From the NCBI RefSeq assembly GCF_001619985.1, contig NW_017264198.1, forward strand, positions 992,001 to 1,056,000: DNA of 64,000 nt. The letters run 5' to 3'. The notes beneath the pieces are model-generated. The model saw only the letters and a program-made list of their open reading frames with translations, was not told the origin of the DNA and searched no databases. Source of the stretch: Xylona heveae TC161. Taxonomy: Eukaryota; Ascomycota; Xylonomycetes; Xylonales; Xylonaceae. Positions 22,475 through 35,625 of this stretch are shown here, piece by piece. Made by a program: the position numbers and the translations under genes. Position 1 is the stretch's first letter. Every line of letters starts with the position of its first letter.

Positions 22475-25266
22475 ATGAATGGAGTTAACGGCATGGCGGG
22501 TCCTCCCGGACTGTGGCAGGAGGCTCGTAATGCCGATGGGCGGGTATACTACTATAATTCGCAGACAAAGGCTTCACAATGGACGAAGCCGCTTGAGATG
22601 ATGAATCCGACGGAGGTAAGGCCTATGGCGACCACATTGAGCAGTAAAGAGAAGCTGACATGAAGATATAGCGAGCGCTTGCAAACCAACCATGGAAAGA
22701 ATATACAGCCCAGGGAGGCCGAAAATACTGGTAAGTTTTCGGCTGACCAGGATTGGCAATACCAAAGCTAAGAAAGTGCTGTATAGGTCCAATACGGAGA
22801 CGAAAGAAAGTTCTTGGAATATGCCTGAAGTATATAAGAATGCGCTTGCCAATGTCCCCGCCGCAGCGCCTTCAATTCCGCCGTGAGTGTACTCCGTCCT
22901 CTCCTAATGTTTTCCTGTATCTCACACGTTGCTTAGAGCGCCAACTTTTGTTGCTGGCGGAACTTCATCATTGCCGTCTTTTCAGCCACCTCGATCGAGA
23001 GATGATTTCTCCGGAGCGGATCGAATGGGACAAGACCGACCGATGGGCTACGGGCCCGTGGATATGAACGGAATTCGTGGAACACCCCTAGGATCCAGCC
23101 AGACCGATCCCGCATACTCTTCTTTCGAGGAAGCTGAAGCCGCCTTTATGAAGCTTCTGCGGCGCGCAAATGTTCAGCCGGACTGGTCATGGGAGCAGAC
23201 AATGCGAGCAATCATCAAAGACTCACAATACCGAGCTCTGAAAGATCCCAAGGACCGAAAGGCAGCATTCGAAAAGTATGCAGCCGAGGTGCGCATGCAA
23301 GAAAAGGATCGTGCAAAGGAACGTCTTGCGAAGCTACGGGCCGACTTTGCTATTATGCTGAGGAGTCACCCCGAGATCAAACATTATACGAGGTGGAAGA
23401 CCGCTCGGCCAATCATTGAAGGAGAGACTATCTTCAGGTCTACAAATGATGACAATGAACGACGGCAGCTGTTCGAAGAATACATGATTGAACTCAAAAA
23501 GGCACATGCAGAGCACGTGGCTACTACTCGAAAAGCAGCCATGGACGAGCTGGCGGGAATCCTCAAGGCTCTTGACTTGGAGCCCTACACACGCTGGTCT
23601 GAGGCTCAAGGAATCATACAAGCCAATGACCGATTTCAAGGGGATGACATGTTCAAAACTCTCAGTAAATCTGACATCCTGACTGCGTTCGAGGATCACA
23701 TAAAAACCTTGGAACGCACTTTCAACGATGCGCGCCAGCAGCAGAAGAACTCCAAGGCCAGAAGAGAGCGACAGAATAGAGACAACTTTGTGGGTTTGCT
23801 CAAAGACCTCAAATCTGCTGGTAAAATCAAGGCAGGGACAAAATGGATGAACGTGTTGCCCCTCATCGAGGACGACCCCCGTTATGTTGCGGTGCTCGGC
23901 CAACCGGGTTCCACGCCATTAGATTTATTCTGGGACGCGGTCGAAGACGAAGAAAGGGCCCTTCGAGGAACCAGAAATGAGGTCTTGGACGTGATGGATG
24001 TATGTCTCCGCTTCTTCCTCTCGTTATTCCCATCTCATCGCTCTCGAGCGGGGCAATTGTCACTGATACAGATAACTAACACTGCATTGAAACAGGATAA
24101 ACGCTACGAAATCACGCAGAAAACTACCTTCGAGGACTTCCTCTCTCTCATGCAAACCGACCGTCGCACAGCAGACATTGACCGAGACTCGCTTTCGCTC
24201 ATCTTTGAGCGGCTGCGAGAAAAGGCCCTCCGCCGAAGCGAAGACGACAAGCACCAAGCAGAACGGCACCAACGCCGTGCTATTGACGCCCTGCGTTCGC
24301 GCATCAAGCATCTCGATCCTCCTGTCTTGATCGGAGACACCTGGGAACAGGTTCGGTCCCGGGTACAAAACACAGAAGAATACCAAGCCCTCGATTCGGA
24401 CGATTCGCGCCGCACTGCTTTTGAGAAGGTCATCCGACGCCTCAAGGAGAAGGAAGAAGACGTAGAACGCGAAAGAGAACGCAATCGCAGCCGGAGAGGC
24501 GGTCATCGCGACCGAGAGCGAGAACGAGAACGCGAACGCGAACGCGATCGTGACCGAGATCGTAATGGCTATCGACCTCGTCGTCGAAGCCGGTCTCCGG
24601 AACTGGACCCCTACGAGGCCGATCGCAGAAAAGCCATGGCCGACCGGGAGCGCCAGTACCGCAAATCCAGCACCACAGGCTTATCCCCTCCTCCGCTCAG
24701 CGCATCGCACCGTGACCGTGACCGGGAACGGGATCGCCACGAGCGTGCCTCAAGCCGTCAGGCCTCAATGAGTCACTATGATCGCGAGCGGCGAGAGCGA
24801 GAGGAAGAGCGCGAGAGGATGTATCGCACAAGAGGCGATCCGCGCGGTAGTCGAGACGAGCTCGACTATGGTGGCGATGCGCGAAGCGGTAGCAGCGTTA
24901 GGAGACGACGGGCTGATAGCGATGCGGAAAGCGCGGGCAGCAAGCGGGAGAACAAGGTGAGTTTCCTTACTATCGTAAACATTGTGCTTAAAACCTTTTC
25001 TACTATTACCCACCCTTGCATTGACATTTCCCTTCCTACTCCTTATTATTTCTCTTCCCGCCTGTTTTGGTTTTTCCGCGGCCATATAAAATCAATTGAG
25101 ACTGACATGTTCCTTTTTTTTACTACAGCGAACACGGAGAGATCGATCCCGCGAGCAATCTCCCCGCCAGCAGAGATCAAAGTCCCCGCCTGGCACCCAG
25201 CAGGCGCCCAAGGACGATCCTGCTGTCCATTCCGGCAGTGAGGAGGGCGAGATCGAGGAGGAGTAA
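22475..25266 (+). CDS. PRP40: Pre-mRNA-processing factor Prp40
   Basis: Six exons, 22475-22615, 22672-22730, 22787-22882, 22937-23999, 24096-24956 and 25129-25266, give 785 residues. Prp40 is a U1 snRNP component that bridges the 5' splice site and the branch-point protein in the nucleus. Two WW domains are visible (Trp 14/36 and Trp 55/77). They are followed by at least four FF domains from about residue 150 ([41 protein letters not shown], and so on). A C-terminal tail rich in Arg-Glu and Arg-Asp dipeptides (genomic about 24460-24860) ends in EEGEIEEE. Two introns keep an open frame (24000-24095 is a multiple of three, and the frame also stays open past 24956), so an unspliced reading gives a long false protein. 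Splicing restores family sequence ([20 protein letters not shown]). The RS/RE tail is absent from budding yeast Prp40. Confidence 0.92.
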
Positions 25267-26181
25267 ACCTTCTCGTTAATTTTATCATAATGTATATTAG
25301 CTTGGCCTGGTCAAAAGCATTGGTTCAAGGCGCAATCTCTTGCTCAGTTCCATTCCGTCGGGCCTGACAATGTGCGATAGAAAATAATAATAAAAGTCAT
25401 ATCTGCCAAGTTTGTAACCGGTGGTTTTAATCAATAATAGATCGGCAATGATTCCAGGTCAATACATTCCGAAATAGTGTACCTACCCTTTGTTACAGAA
25501 GGAAACCGTAGACCCATTGGTAGGTATAATGATCCTTGGTGCGACAGAATGCGTCATTCAAATATCGACGTCACGTGCATGTATGATTTAATAAAATGTA
25601 GTTCAAACATAACTTTTCTCTATTGCGTAAAACCGTTGGATGCTCCATAGGCCGCTCCATGTCAAATAAAAGAAGGGAAGGCCGGGGATCTAATGCTATG
25701 TATGACAATACTCATACTAATGTAGCGACATTCGACGTTCGGAGCAATAGTCTTGTCAAAGATATCTATACCCGTCCCATCACCATTCAGCCAATGCAAA
25801 AATACCTATAAACCATTCCATGCCGTGCTAATCTAGATTACGAGTCGCTTGTTCCGGGAATTTCACCCAGAATTTGAAAGACAGCAGTCACCTAGCTTGA
25901 CCCACGCAAACATGGTTCTGCCAATAAGATGCTATCCAAGTTGGAACCTTGCTAGGAACCAAGGCACTGGCAGCAAGCAGTTGAATGCGCAGGAGGCAGA
26001 CTGCTGTCGTCGTGATATGTCGTCTTCGTCGTCATCTTCGTTCGCGAGGTTCTCTTCCTCAGCATGGAGGCGCGTCTTCCGCCCCCGCCGCAGGTAGCCA
26101 TTTACATTGCTTCCACCTGCAGAAGCAATTCGGTCCAGCCGCAGAGGGGGAAGGTGTCTTCTTTCATGTGGGATGCCCTTT
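25267..26181. other. Convergent intergenic region PRP40 / RLI1
   Basis: A 915-bp stretch between two convergent genes. It is AT-rich to 25.85 kb and should contain both 3' ends. I see no supported gene. Frames at 25985-26097 are chance extensions of the RLI1 region. Confidence 0.5.
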
Positions 26182-28511
26182 TTAACTCTCCTCCTCCAAG
26201 AAGAACTGAAGAATGTAGAATTAGCACATGCCAAGTGGAATGTAGCATCGCAAAGGTGACAAGAACTTACATAGTTACCGTTGAGCTTCTGCTCCTGGTC
26301 CATTTGACTCTGGTATTTGTTAATACGAGGTCTATAGGAGTTGGGGTCACGTCGGAAGGTGACATCGAGGTTCTTCAAGAAGCGGTTGCAGCCAGTGAGC
26401 AAGCTCTCAGGCTCGCAAGCCTTGGCGTCGACGGAAGGCTGGCCCTCGAACACAATGACTCGGTCGGCAAGGTAGGTAGCCATGATAAAGTCGTGCTCGA
26501 CGACAAAGGCGGTTTTCTTAGCGTGCATGATGAAGCGCTTGATGACACGGGAGGCGACAATACGCTGCTCAGAGTCGAGGTAACTAGATCAACGGTCAGC
26601 TTGATCACGGGCTCTGATTTGAATCACACGAGAACTTACGCGCTAGGCTCGTCAATAAGATAAACGTCCGCAGGCTTTCCGAGAGCAAGAACAATGGCGA
26701 CACGTTGCAATTCACCACCAGAAAGGTTCTGAACCTCCTGGTCGATGAAATCATCAATCTTCAACGGCTTGTACACATCGGTCTGGAATTGTGGGTTGAG
26801 GAAGGCAGCCTTGATCTTCTTGAAGAAAAGCTGTCTGACGGTACCCTCGAACTTCGCCATAATTTTCTGCGGCTTCATGGAGATGTTCATGGCCGGCACC
26901 TGCTGGTTGCCATCGGGCTTTTCGGCTCCCACAAGCATCTTACAGAAGGTTGTCTTGCCTGTTCCGTTCTCACCCATCATAACAATGATCTCAGAATCAG
27001 TGAAGTCGCCCGATTCGATTTGGAGATGGAAGTTGCCCATAGTCTTTTCCATGGAAGGGTAGCGGAATGCGCGAGACTTGTCAATCATAAAATCATCGCC
27101 AGCCTCAGCAAGTCGGAACTGCAGGGATTCATCACGGAATCGCAAATTCTCAGTAGGAATGTGACCGTCCAGGAATACGTTGATGCCTTCACGGACGGAG
27201 GCCGGAAGGGTTACAACACCATAGGTAGCAGGTCGTCCGTACAGAACGCAGACGAAATCAGACAGGTAGTCAAGGACTGACAAGTCGTGCTCGACAACGA
27301 TGACGTAGTCGTCTGGCCTAAGCAGGCCACGAATGGCCTTGGCAGCGTTCAAACGCTGCTTGACGTCAAGGAAGGACGAAGGCTCGTCAAACATGTAGCT
27401 AATGAAGGAATCAGTAACTTGCATTGAAAACAATAACATGGAGCATGAGCGTACACATCAGCATTCTGGACGCAGACAATACCAATAGCGAATCGCTGCA
27501 GCTCTCCACCAGAAAGCAGTTTGATGTCACGGGACATGACCGACTGGAGATCTGAGGAATGGTTAGCACAATCAAAATTGCATTCAAAAGCAGAAGGAGC
27601 AACCACATACCAAGATTCTCAATGACGTCTTGAGTGTTGCCTAGTTGGGCACGCGACTTGAGCAGCTCACCAACCTCACGCTGGGGGCCCTTGACAGCCT
27701 TGGGAATTTGATCCACATACTGCGGCTTAACAACAGCCTTGAGATTGTCCTCGAGCACCTTGGTGAAATAGTCTATGACGAGTCAGTTGGCGAAATGCTT
27801 GAGTTTCCAGAGAGAGAGGGCGCACTCTGCAATTCGGAGCCACGGAAGTACTTGAGGACTTCCTCCCAGTCCGGGGGGTTGTCATAACGTCCCAAGTTTG
27901 GCTTGAGCTTGCCACTGAGAATCTTCAAAGCCGTACTCTTTCCGATACCGTTTGTACCAACTAGACCGAGAACCTGTCCGGGACGAGGCGTGGGCAGACG
28001 GTGAAGCTTGAAGCTGTTGGCGGAGTATCGGTGGGTGACTTGAGTTTCAAGGTTGGTGGGCAGGTTGATGATGTTGATTGCGCCGAAGGGGCATTTCTTT
28101 GGGCAGATACCGCATCCAATACAGAGGCTTTCCGAAATGAAAGCGATCTTCGAATCGGGGCTGACCTCAATACAGAGCTTGCCAGTCCTGACGACGGGGC
28201 ATGACTTTTTGCATTCTTGTCTGCATTTCTATTTTTTCGGTCAGATTCTGCGACCCTGCAACATCGAGTATTTCATACATACCTTGGGTTTGCACTGTTA
28301 TGCGTTGACAATCGTTAGATGCTCGTGTCCAAAATTTCTTTATTGTTGAAGTGGGGTAGGCGGGGCAAATGGGGCATCGTAGGGGCATTGCTTCAGGGAC
28401 GCACCTTGTCGCTATTGACAATAGCAATACTATAAAGATGATTGTGTTAGTTTCTGGCATTATTGGCATTGTTTCTCCATAGAATACTCACCGAGTCAAC
28501 TTGTCAGACAT
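26182..28511 (-). CDS. RLI1: Rli1 / ABCE1, ribosome-recycling ATPase
   Basis: Nine exons in minus order: 28511-28492, 28429-28405, 28294-28283 (12 nt), 28228-27826, 27772-27611, 27551-27455, 27398-26640, 26583-26271 and 26205-26182, giving 604 residues, near yeast Rli1. It has an N-terminal Fe-S domain with two cysteine clusters ([26 protein letters not shown]). ATPase 1 has Walker [10 protein letters not shown], signature LSGGELQRF and DEPSSFLD. A hinge follows, then ATPase 2 with GENGTGKTT, signature LSGGELQRV and DEPSAYLD. It splits 80S/post-termination ribosomes and supports initiation and ribosome export. The 12-nt exon encodes CKPK, including the first cluster Cys, so skipping it would remove a cluster ligand without shifting the frame. 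The C-terminus (FFLEEES) comes from a 24-nt last exon. It is essential in yeast and is divergent from CHD1. Confidence 0.96.
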
Positions 28512-29070
28512 TTTGGGCTAAAAATTCAAGGTCTTAAAAAGACCAGCACGCACGGAGATGTAACTTGGTGGTAGCAAAGAGCCAAAAGAAATCTTCTGAT
28601 TGAGCAGAAGAACACACCAAGGCCAAATTTGAGAAGCCCAATAGAAGTCCTTCAACTAGATCACCCTCCGATCTAGTTGCGTGCGTGCCACGCGTGTAGT
28701 TATATGACGACCTTGAAATTCTCGTGAGAGACAAGGCGATGCGTGAATGTGGAACAAATTGGACAGAAGCGATGACCATTCGGGAATAGCTCGTCGTTGA
28801 TTGGGTACAGGTTGTTGCTGAGTCATTGATTACATAATTCGCTATTGTCTCGCAGAAGATTCCCCGGTGGTAAGTCCTAAAGAGGACTAGTGTCGCCTCA
28901 CTGATTGTCCGCAGCGAACTCTCTCCAAAGAAAGACGAGACTCTCCAACATGTAACTCCGCTCCACCTTAATCACGACTCTTACTTTCGAACCCCCAAAT
29001 CCAAACCCTTCCGAACTTTCAAACACGACGGATTCGGACGATCTCTTTCTGGCCGAAGGCCTTCGGAGCC
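28512..29070. promoter_or_regulatory. Divergent promoter region RLI1 / CHD1
   Basis: The 559 bp between the RLI1 start and the proposed CHD1 start. A palindrome-like CACGCGTG occurs at about 28689-28696. CT-rich leader sequence precedes CHD1 (28960-29060). No coding frame is supported. Confidence 0.5.
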
Positions 29071-32000
29071 ATGGCTTGTAAGTCCTCTAACTTTTCCTAT
29101 CTCTTTTCCTCTTTGCGTGGTGCTGCCGCCCGAGGTTCACTCACGCGGCCTCATTATCGGAATCCATCAAAATAGTGTCATATCCCCGTCCGATTCATCA
29201 TGACGATGCTTCCTTGACATTTTCTACCCTATTTCATGTCTGCTTGATCCAGTCGAACTGGAAATTTCGGTCACAGGTGCCATTGCCTTGCTCCTCCATC
29301 CTCGTCTTCACCGTCTCTCTCGGTCTCACCACAACAGAGGCCTGTTTTGGAAAGTTTGAAGACCTATCCCAGAGGACCATAGCTTCTTTGTACTTAAGCA
29401 AGAGCTGGGCTTTGATCGCGTGATTGCCTGCTGTCTGGTCGCACCACTTGTTTTCCAGCGCGACGCTCTCTTCTTTCTCAATCAACTGCTGACGTTCTTG
29501 TTCCACAGCGGGTAGCATGGTTTTCCAATCCCCTACGAACCCGGCCCATTCGACGGCCTTTCAAAATGGGCACGGGTCTCCGTTAGCGAGCAACGTTATG
29601 ACTGCTGATGAAATCTCATCGCAAAGCGAAAGTAAGCATCCCGCTGTCAATGATCCCGAAACCTGCGACCGCTCATCATCTCCAGTCGATCAAGTGGACG
29701 GCCCGTCGAGCCAGGACGAGAATCCAGACATTGAGGTCTCTGAACCATCGGACGATTCTGAGAGCGGTTCTGAAGACGCCGACTTTGACGTGGAATCTCC
29801 TCCCGCCACCAATGGCATACGCGAATCCAGTGCGTCCTCGCAGGATCGACCAAAGCCGACCAAACGGAAGATGGGTGTTGAGGATGATGAATACATTATG
29901 AACAATCCAGAACTCTATGGGCTGCGGAGAAGCGTATGTGTTGAACAAGCTCTTGTCCACTACTGTGGCTAATAGTTTCACAGGGACGTGCCCGAACAAA
30001 CCGCCAAATTGTAGGTCACTGCGCACTCGGAGGTTCAACTATACATTAACAAGGTGTTAGATTGAAGAAAGCTCAGAGGACGATGATTCGGGTTCAGACG
30101 CAATCACTGCTCGCAAGCGGCGAAAGGTGACAGCTTCTCGAAAATGTAAGATCCTCCCGCATTGTACGCGGTTAGAAAAGTGACCGGCTTTCTAACGCTT
30201 TCATCGGCAGCATCAAAACCCGCTACTCCCATGACTCAGTCCCCCTCCGAATCTGAATCTGACTCGGACACGTATGGGGCCCGCCACGGCCGAAGCTCAA
30301 ATAAGAGAAAGGCGCGTCGTCAGCTCCAGCCAGCCTCTCTGGCTCCGCCCCCTGCCGAACTTCGCTTTTCCACCCGAAGAGCCGCAAAAGTCACCAGTTA
30401 TAACGAAGATGACGATGACGATTTTCTGAGTGAGGAGGATTCTGAGTATATGACACCAAATTATTGGGCGGCTGCGGTCGATGAAGATGCTCCTGCAATT
30501 GATGCTGTGCTCAATCATCGGTTCAAGGAGGATACCGGTGAGTAAACTCCCAATTGTCACTCTTTACTTGTTAGGTTTTGGCTAATGATAGCTTCAGGCA
30601 AAGATAAACCACACCCCACAAAAGATGACTTTGAATTTTTTGTTAGTCCACTACCGTCTTCTGCTCTGTTCTTCTGCCGCTAATGCTACGTAGATTAAAT
30701 GGCAAGGAAAGGCGCACTATCATTCGACCTGGGAGACAAGCGCTTCGCTTTCTGGGTATCGTGGCTTTCGACGTTTGGAAAATTACTTCCGAAAGATCGT
30801 CACCGAGGAGATCTATATGCTTCATGAGCCTGACATTCCTCCGGAGGAGAAGGAGAAATGGAATCTCGATCGCGAGCGCGACGCTGATGCTATCAATGAT
30901 TATATGCATGTCGAGCGTGTCATCGGGACTAGAGAAGGAGATGAGGAAACGGAATACTATGTCAAATGTACGTGCTTTAGGGTCATCCTCATGCCTCATT
31001 GAATATTCTCTTTCTGACTTCGATCTAGGGAAGGGCCTCTTCTACGATTCGTGCACTTGGGAGACAGCCACCTTGGTGAGCGAAATCGCACAGACTGAAA
31101 TCGATCGCTTTCTCGATCGCACCTCACAACTTCCCATTTCAAATCGCAGCGAGTCGAATAGGGCCACCCGAAGCCGGTTTGAACGCATCCGAGAACAGCC
31201 ATCGTACATTAAATTCGGCGAGCTTAGAGATTTCCAGGTTACTGGGCTGAACTTTCTGGCCTACAATTGGTGCAAGGGCAATAATGTCATACTGGCTGAC
31301 GAAATGGGTCTGGGGAAAACCGTGCAGACCGTCTCATTCTTGAACTGGCTTCGCCACGACCGTGGCCAACAGGGCCCTTTCATTGTCGTGGTGCCTCTGT
31401 CTACGATGCCCTCATGGGCGGAAACGCTCGATAATTGGACTCCTGACATCAATTACGTCGTCTATAACGGAAACGAGACTGCCAGAAACATCATCAAGGA
31501 GTACGAACTTTTGATCGACGGCAATGCAAAGCGGGCCAAGTTCAACGTTCTCCTTACAACGTACGAATATATCCTCGCGGATGCAGCCTTCCTTTCTCAA
31601 ATCAAGTGGCAATTCATGGCTGTTGATGAAGCTCATCGACTGAAAAATCGGGAATCTCAGCTCTACTATAAGCTCCTTGAGTTTAAAGCGCCTAGCCGAT
31701 TGCTCATCACTGGAACACCGATGCAAAATACTCTTGGAGAGCTTTCGGCCTTGATGGACTTTCTCATGCCCGGCCACGTGGCTATTGATGAGAACATGGA
31801 TTTGCAGTCTGAGGCAGCCGGACAGAAGCTCGCCGAGTTAACATCCGCTATTCAACCATTCATGTTGCGCAGGACAAAACAAAAGGTCGAAAATGACTTA
31901 CCGCCAAAGAGCGAAAAGATTATCCGTGTGGAGCTTTCTGATGTACAGTTGGAGTATTACAAGAACATATTGACACGAAATTACGCTGCGCTGAACCAAG

Positions 32001-34511
32001 GCGCCACGGGCCCTAAACAATCGCTCCTAAATATTATGATGGAACTCAAGAAAGCGAGCAACCATCCATTTATGTTTCCAAATGCGGAAGAACGCATTCT
32101 TGGTGGAAGTCTCCGTCGTGACGATTTGCTCAAGGCGCTCATAACAAGCAGCGGCAAGATGATGCTCCTTGACCAGCTCTTGACCAAATTGAAGAAGGAC
32201 AATCATCGGGTTCTCATTTTCAGCCAGATGGTTAAAATGCTTGACCTCCTTGGAGATTATCTTCATCTACGTGGCCATCAATTTCAACGTCTTGATGGAA
32301 CGATTGCAGCCGGCGCACGTCGTATGGCAATTGATCACTTTAACGCCCCTGGCAGCACAGATTTTTGTTTCTTACTCTCCACCAGAGCAGGTGGGCTGGG
32401 GATTAATCTCATGACTGCAGACACGGTAATCCTATTTGATTCGGACTGGAATCCGCAGGCGGACCTCCAAGCAATGGCCCGTGCTCATCGTATTGGTCAG
32501 AAAAACCCTGTCAGCATCTACCGACTGGTCTCAAAGGAAACTGTTGAAGAAGAAGTCCTCGAACGCGCCCGCAACAAGCTAATGCTTGAATTCATCACGA
32601 TTCAACGCGGCGTCACCGATAAGGATTCGAAGGAGCTCAGTGACAAGATGGCACGCGCCGGCCGCTCTGTCAATGAACCTACCTCCTCTGAAGATATTTC
32701 GCGGATATTGAAACGCCGAAGTCAAAAGATGTTTGAACAATCTGGTAACCAGAAGAAGCTTGAGGAGCTTGACATCGACTCTGTTCTTGAAAATGCCGAA
32801 GAGCATAAGACGGAGGGTCCCACAGGAATTGAAGCCGATGGCGGCGAAGAATTCCTCAAGAGTTTCGAATATATGGATGTCAAGATCGATTTAGAGTGGG
32901 ATGACATCATTCCGAAGGATCAATTAGAGCAACTCAAAGCAGAAGAGAAGCGTAAAGCAGATGAAAAATATCTTGCCGACGTAATTGAGCAAAATGCTCC
33001 GAGAAAGCGCAAGGCAGCGTCGGATGAGCGCGAGCAGCGCGCTGCTAAGAAGCGAGCGAGGGACCTGGCGGCAGAGAGCGCTGCTCTGGACGATGAGGAT
33101 GACAGCGCCGAGCTGGATCCCAAGCGACCTTTGAATTCGAAAGAGGTCCGAAATCTTATTCGAGCATTCCTCCGTTATGGCTCCCTAGAGAATCGTGGGG
33201 ATGAAATTGTCGAGGATGCTAAACTTGTCAACCGAGACAGAGAGGTCTTGAAGTCTACACTCGACGAGATCTTGAATACTAGTCGGCAGCTCGTTCAAGA
33301 AGAGCAAACACGCGTTGAGGCCATGGAACGTGAAGCGAACAAATCCATCACAAAGAAAGACAGAAAAGCTGTCCTTTTTGATTATCAGGGCGTCAAGCGG
33401 ATTAATGCAGAGACAATGCTCGAGAGACCAGCGGAGATGCGTATGCTCAAGGAAATTACTGAATCCGCCCCTGATCAAAAGAACTTTCGTGTTCCAGAAG
33501 CTTCCAAAGCTGCGCATTATTCTTGCCCCTGGGGCGCTAGAGAAGACGGCATGCTTTGCGTTGGCATTGTGAAACATGGATTCGGCGCCTGGGCGCAGAT
33601 CCGTGATGATGCAGAATTAGGCTTGAGCGACAAATTATTCTTGGAAGAGCATAGAGTTGACAAGAAAGAAGAGCGGATGAAGGGAGAGGAGAAAAATGCT
33701 AAGTCACCAGGAGCTGTCCACCTCATCCGCCGTGCCGACTATCTATTAAGTGTCCTTAAAGAAAAGACCAGCAACGGATCGAACTCTGCAGCCAGACGAG
33801 CGGTCGAAAATCATCATAAGAACAACCGGAAAAATGGTGTTGGTCGCCGTTTGGAAAAATCCACCAGCGTATCAGCGAGTCCGGCTCCCTCGTTGCGTAG
33901 AGGACAGCGCGAGGCTGAGAAATCCAGAAATCGTGGACACAGTCATAGTGAACATCGCCACAATGCCGAACGACGAGTTTCGCATGATAAAAACGGCCTT
34001 CCAAATAAACCTGACAGTCGGCGGAAACATGGCGGAGGGGACGAGGAAAGTAAGCATCGGCGCCGCAAGTCGGAAGACCGCCAACACCATCATCGCCGCA
34101 GCATTGACAATGAACCGAATGATCACACCCAGGTCCTCCGTGGTCTCTTCAAGCCCGTCAGAGAGAGCCTGAAACATGTTCAGAGCGCGACCAAAGACGG
34201 TGTCAAAAATAAGACCGAGCGTGCCAAGATCCTCAAAATAGAGCTCACGAAAATTGGACATTTCATTAAAGATCTGCTTCGCGCCGAACCTGAGCGGTCG
34301 GGTGGTTCTCTAGAGGAGCGGTTCTGGTAAGAGCGCCGTGTGGGTCTGGGTGCAAATAATTTAGCTAATCAATAATTATAGGGAATATGTAGCCCACTAC
34401 TGGCCGAACCCGGGAACTCCTGGCAGTAACCTGAAGAGCATGTACGAAAGGATAGAGGCTGCGGACTTAGAAACGAAGAAGGCCCCGAAGCAGGAGGCGC
34501 CGCCCGCCTAG
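29071..34511 (+). CDS. CHD1: Chromodomain helicase CHD1
   Basis: Nine exons: 29071-29077, 29509-29933, 29984-30010, 30061-30145, 30211-30537, 30598-30641, 30694-30967, 31029-34326 and 34382-34511, giving 1538 residues. The 7-nt first exon (ATGGCTT, then GTAAGT) joins in frame to MASGSMVFQ; translation from the ATG at 29517 would give 1533 residues instead. An acidic Ser-rich N-terminus leads to two chromodomains (FEFFIKWQGKAHYHSTWE; WKGLFYDSCTWE). The SNF2 ATPase has DEMGLGKT (about 487-494), DEAH (about 596-599) and the helicase C part with LLSTRAGGLGINL and MARAHRIGQ. A SANT/SLIDE-like DNA-binding region (WGAREDGMLCVGIVKHGFGAW) and a C-terminal CHD1 helical domain (LRGLFKPVRESLKHV to HYWPNPGTPG) follow. 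It spaces nucleosomes in transcribed genes, in the nucleus. Domain order is complete. Confidence 0.95.
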
Positions 34512-35540
34512 CCGTCAAAGACGTCGAACTTGCAGGGCAAGACTCCTGCCTTGGGAAATTCTATGAAAAGGAATATCTAAAAGCAGGGCGACACAGATCT
34601 AGACGGCCAAATCTAGAAGTTGAATATTTTCGAACTACAACAACACTCCTTACAGGCTCTCACATCTCATCGGATCATTTCGACGGCTCATATTTAGCAT
34701 CTTGTACTATGGCAGACTTCACTCCTCCACACCACTCCCTCAATCTCCTCCGTTCTCGACATGCCAGATCCAAAAGCAAAGGAGTTTGTTTCATGCAGTT
34801 CTATTGGCGTTGCGGTATTATCAAACGATCGATTTCGATAGTCGGTGACAAGCGGCGCGCGCAAATCATTTCGGAATTTGCTTTGATTTATTTTGTTTTC
34901 ACACACTGAAAACCGCATGCCTTTATTTTAAGGGCCTGGATTGCACCTCTTGCATTTAGGTGCCTTTTCAATCCATTTCTTCATTGAGTGGCGTTTGGGT
35001 AATCCATCTACGCTGACAGTTACTGCGTTGCGTATTTGGTTGTTTCTTCATTGTGCTTCATACCAAATAACTTCTATATTGTGTCATTTTCATACCATAC
35101 CAAAGCAGCGCATGGAAGAAGGCAGTATTTACTTTTTTCTACGGGTATTTGTTTTTTTTTTTTTCTTTTTTCAGATCATCCTATTTCATGGCTGTTCAAT
35201 CATAGTCAAGACGCAAGAAGCTAAGGGTAGATGCATTCATCTCAAATACACGTTACTTTCCATCATGTGCTTACCTCATTCGGTCATGGCTCGTCTTTTT
35301 ATTCCCCTTCTGAATGTGTACTTGTTGGTTAGATGAAATATTCAAGGGTTTTCTCATCTAAATCTTCTCGGAAGTGCTGCTTTGTACATTACATACAATA
35401 CATCACATGATCACTTTACCATTACTATCTAACGTTGTCTTCACTCATTTTTCCGGCATTTTGATGTACGCAAAACACTACTATAAGCTGTTTGTTCGTC
35501 CTTGGTGCGGTCCTTTTTTAACCTCAGCATCGGTCTTGTA
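34512..35540. other. AT-rich intergenic region downstream of CHD1
   Basis: A 1.03-kb stretch, T-rich on the plus strand, with poly-T runs at about 35150-35172. Open frames here are T-rich chance frames. The region ends at the TA target site of the transposon. Nothing else is supported. Confidence 0.5.
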
Positions 35541-35568
35541 CAGTACCTCGCCAAAAATCACGGCAATT
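35541..35568 (+). repeat. Left terminal inverted repeat of the mariner element
   Basis: Starts CAGTAC directly after a TA dinucleotide and contains ACGGCAATT. It pairs with the right end at 36860-36887, with mismatches mainly at positions 7-10. Confidence 0.85.
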
Positions 35569-35625
35569 CTTCCGACGCGTCGCGTCCACCATCATGAGCA
35601 TTTTTATTCAACAATAGACAGCAAC

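Noticed and set aside
22929-25241. A continuous 770-codon Prp40 reading
   Set aside because: It runs through two introns (24000-24095 and 24957-25128) with consensus ends. Splicing restores family sequence and a different C-terminus.
26064-27280. Plus-strand frames of 199 and 191 codons across RLI1
   Set aside because: They are antisense shadows of the conserved RLI1 exons.
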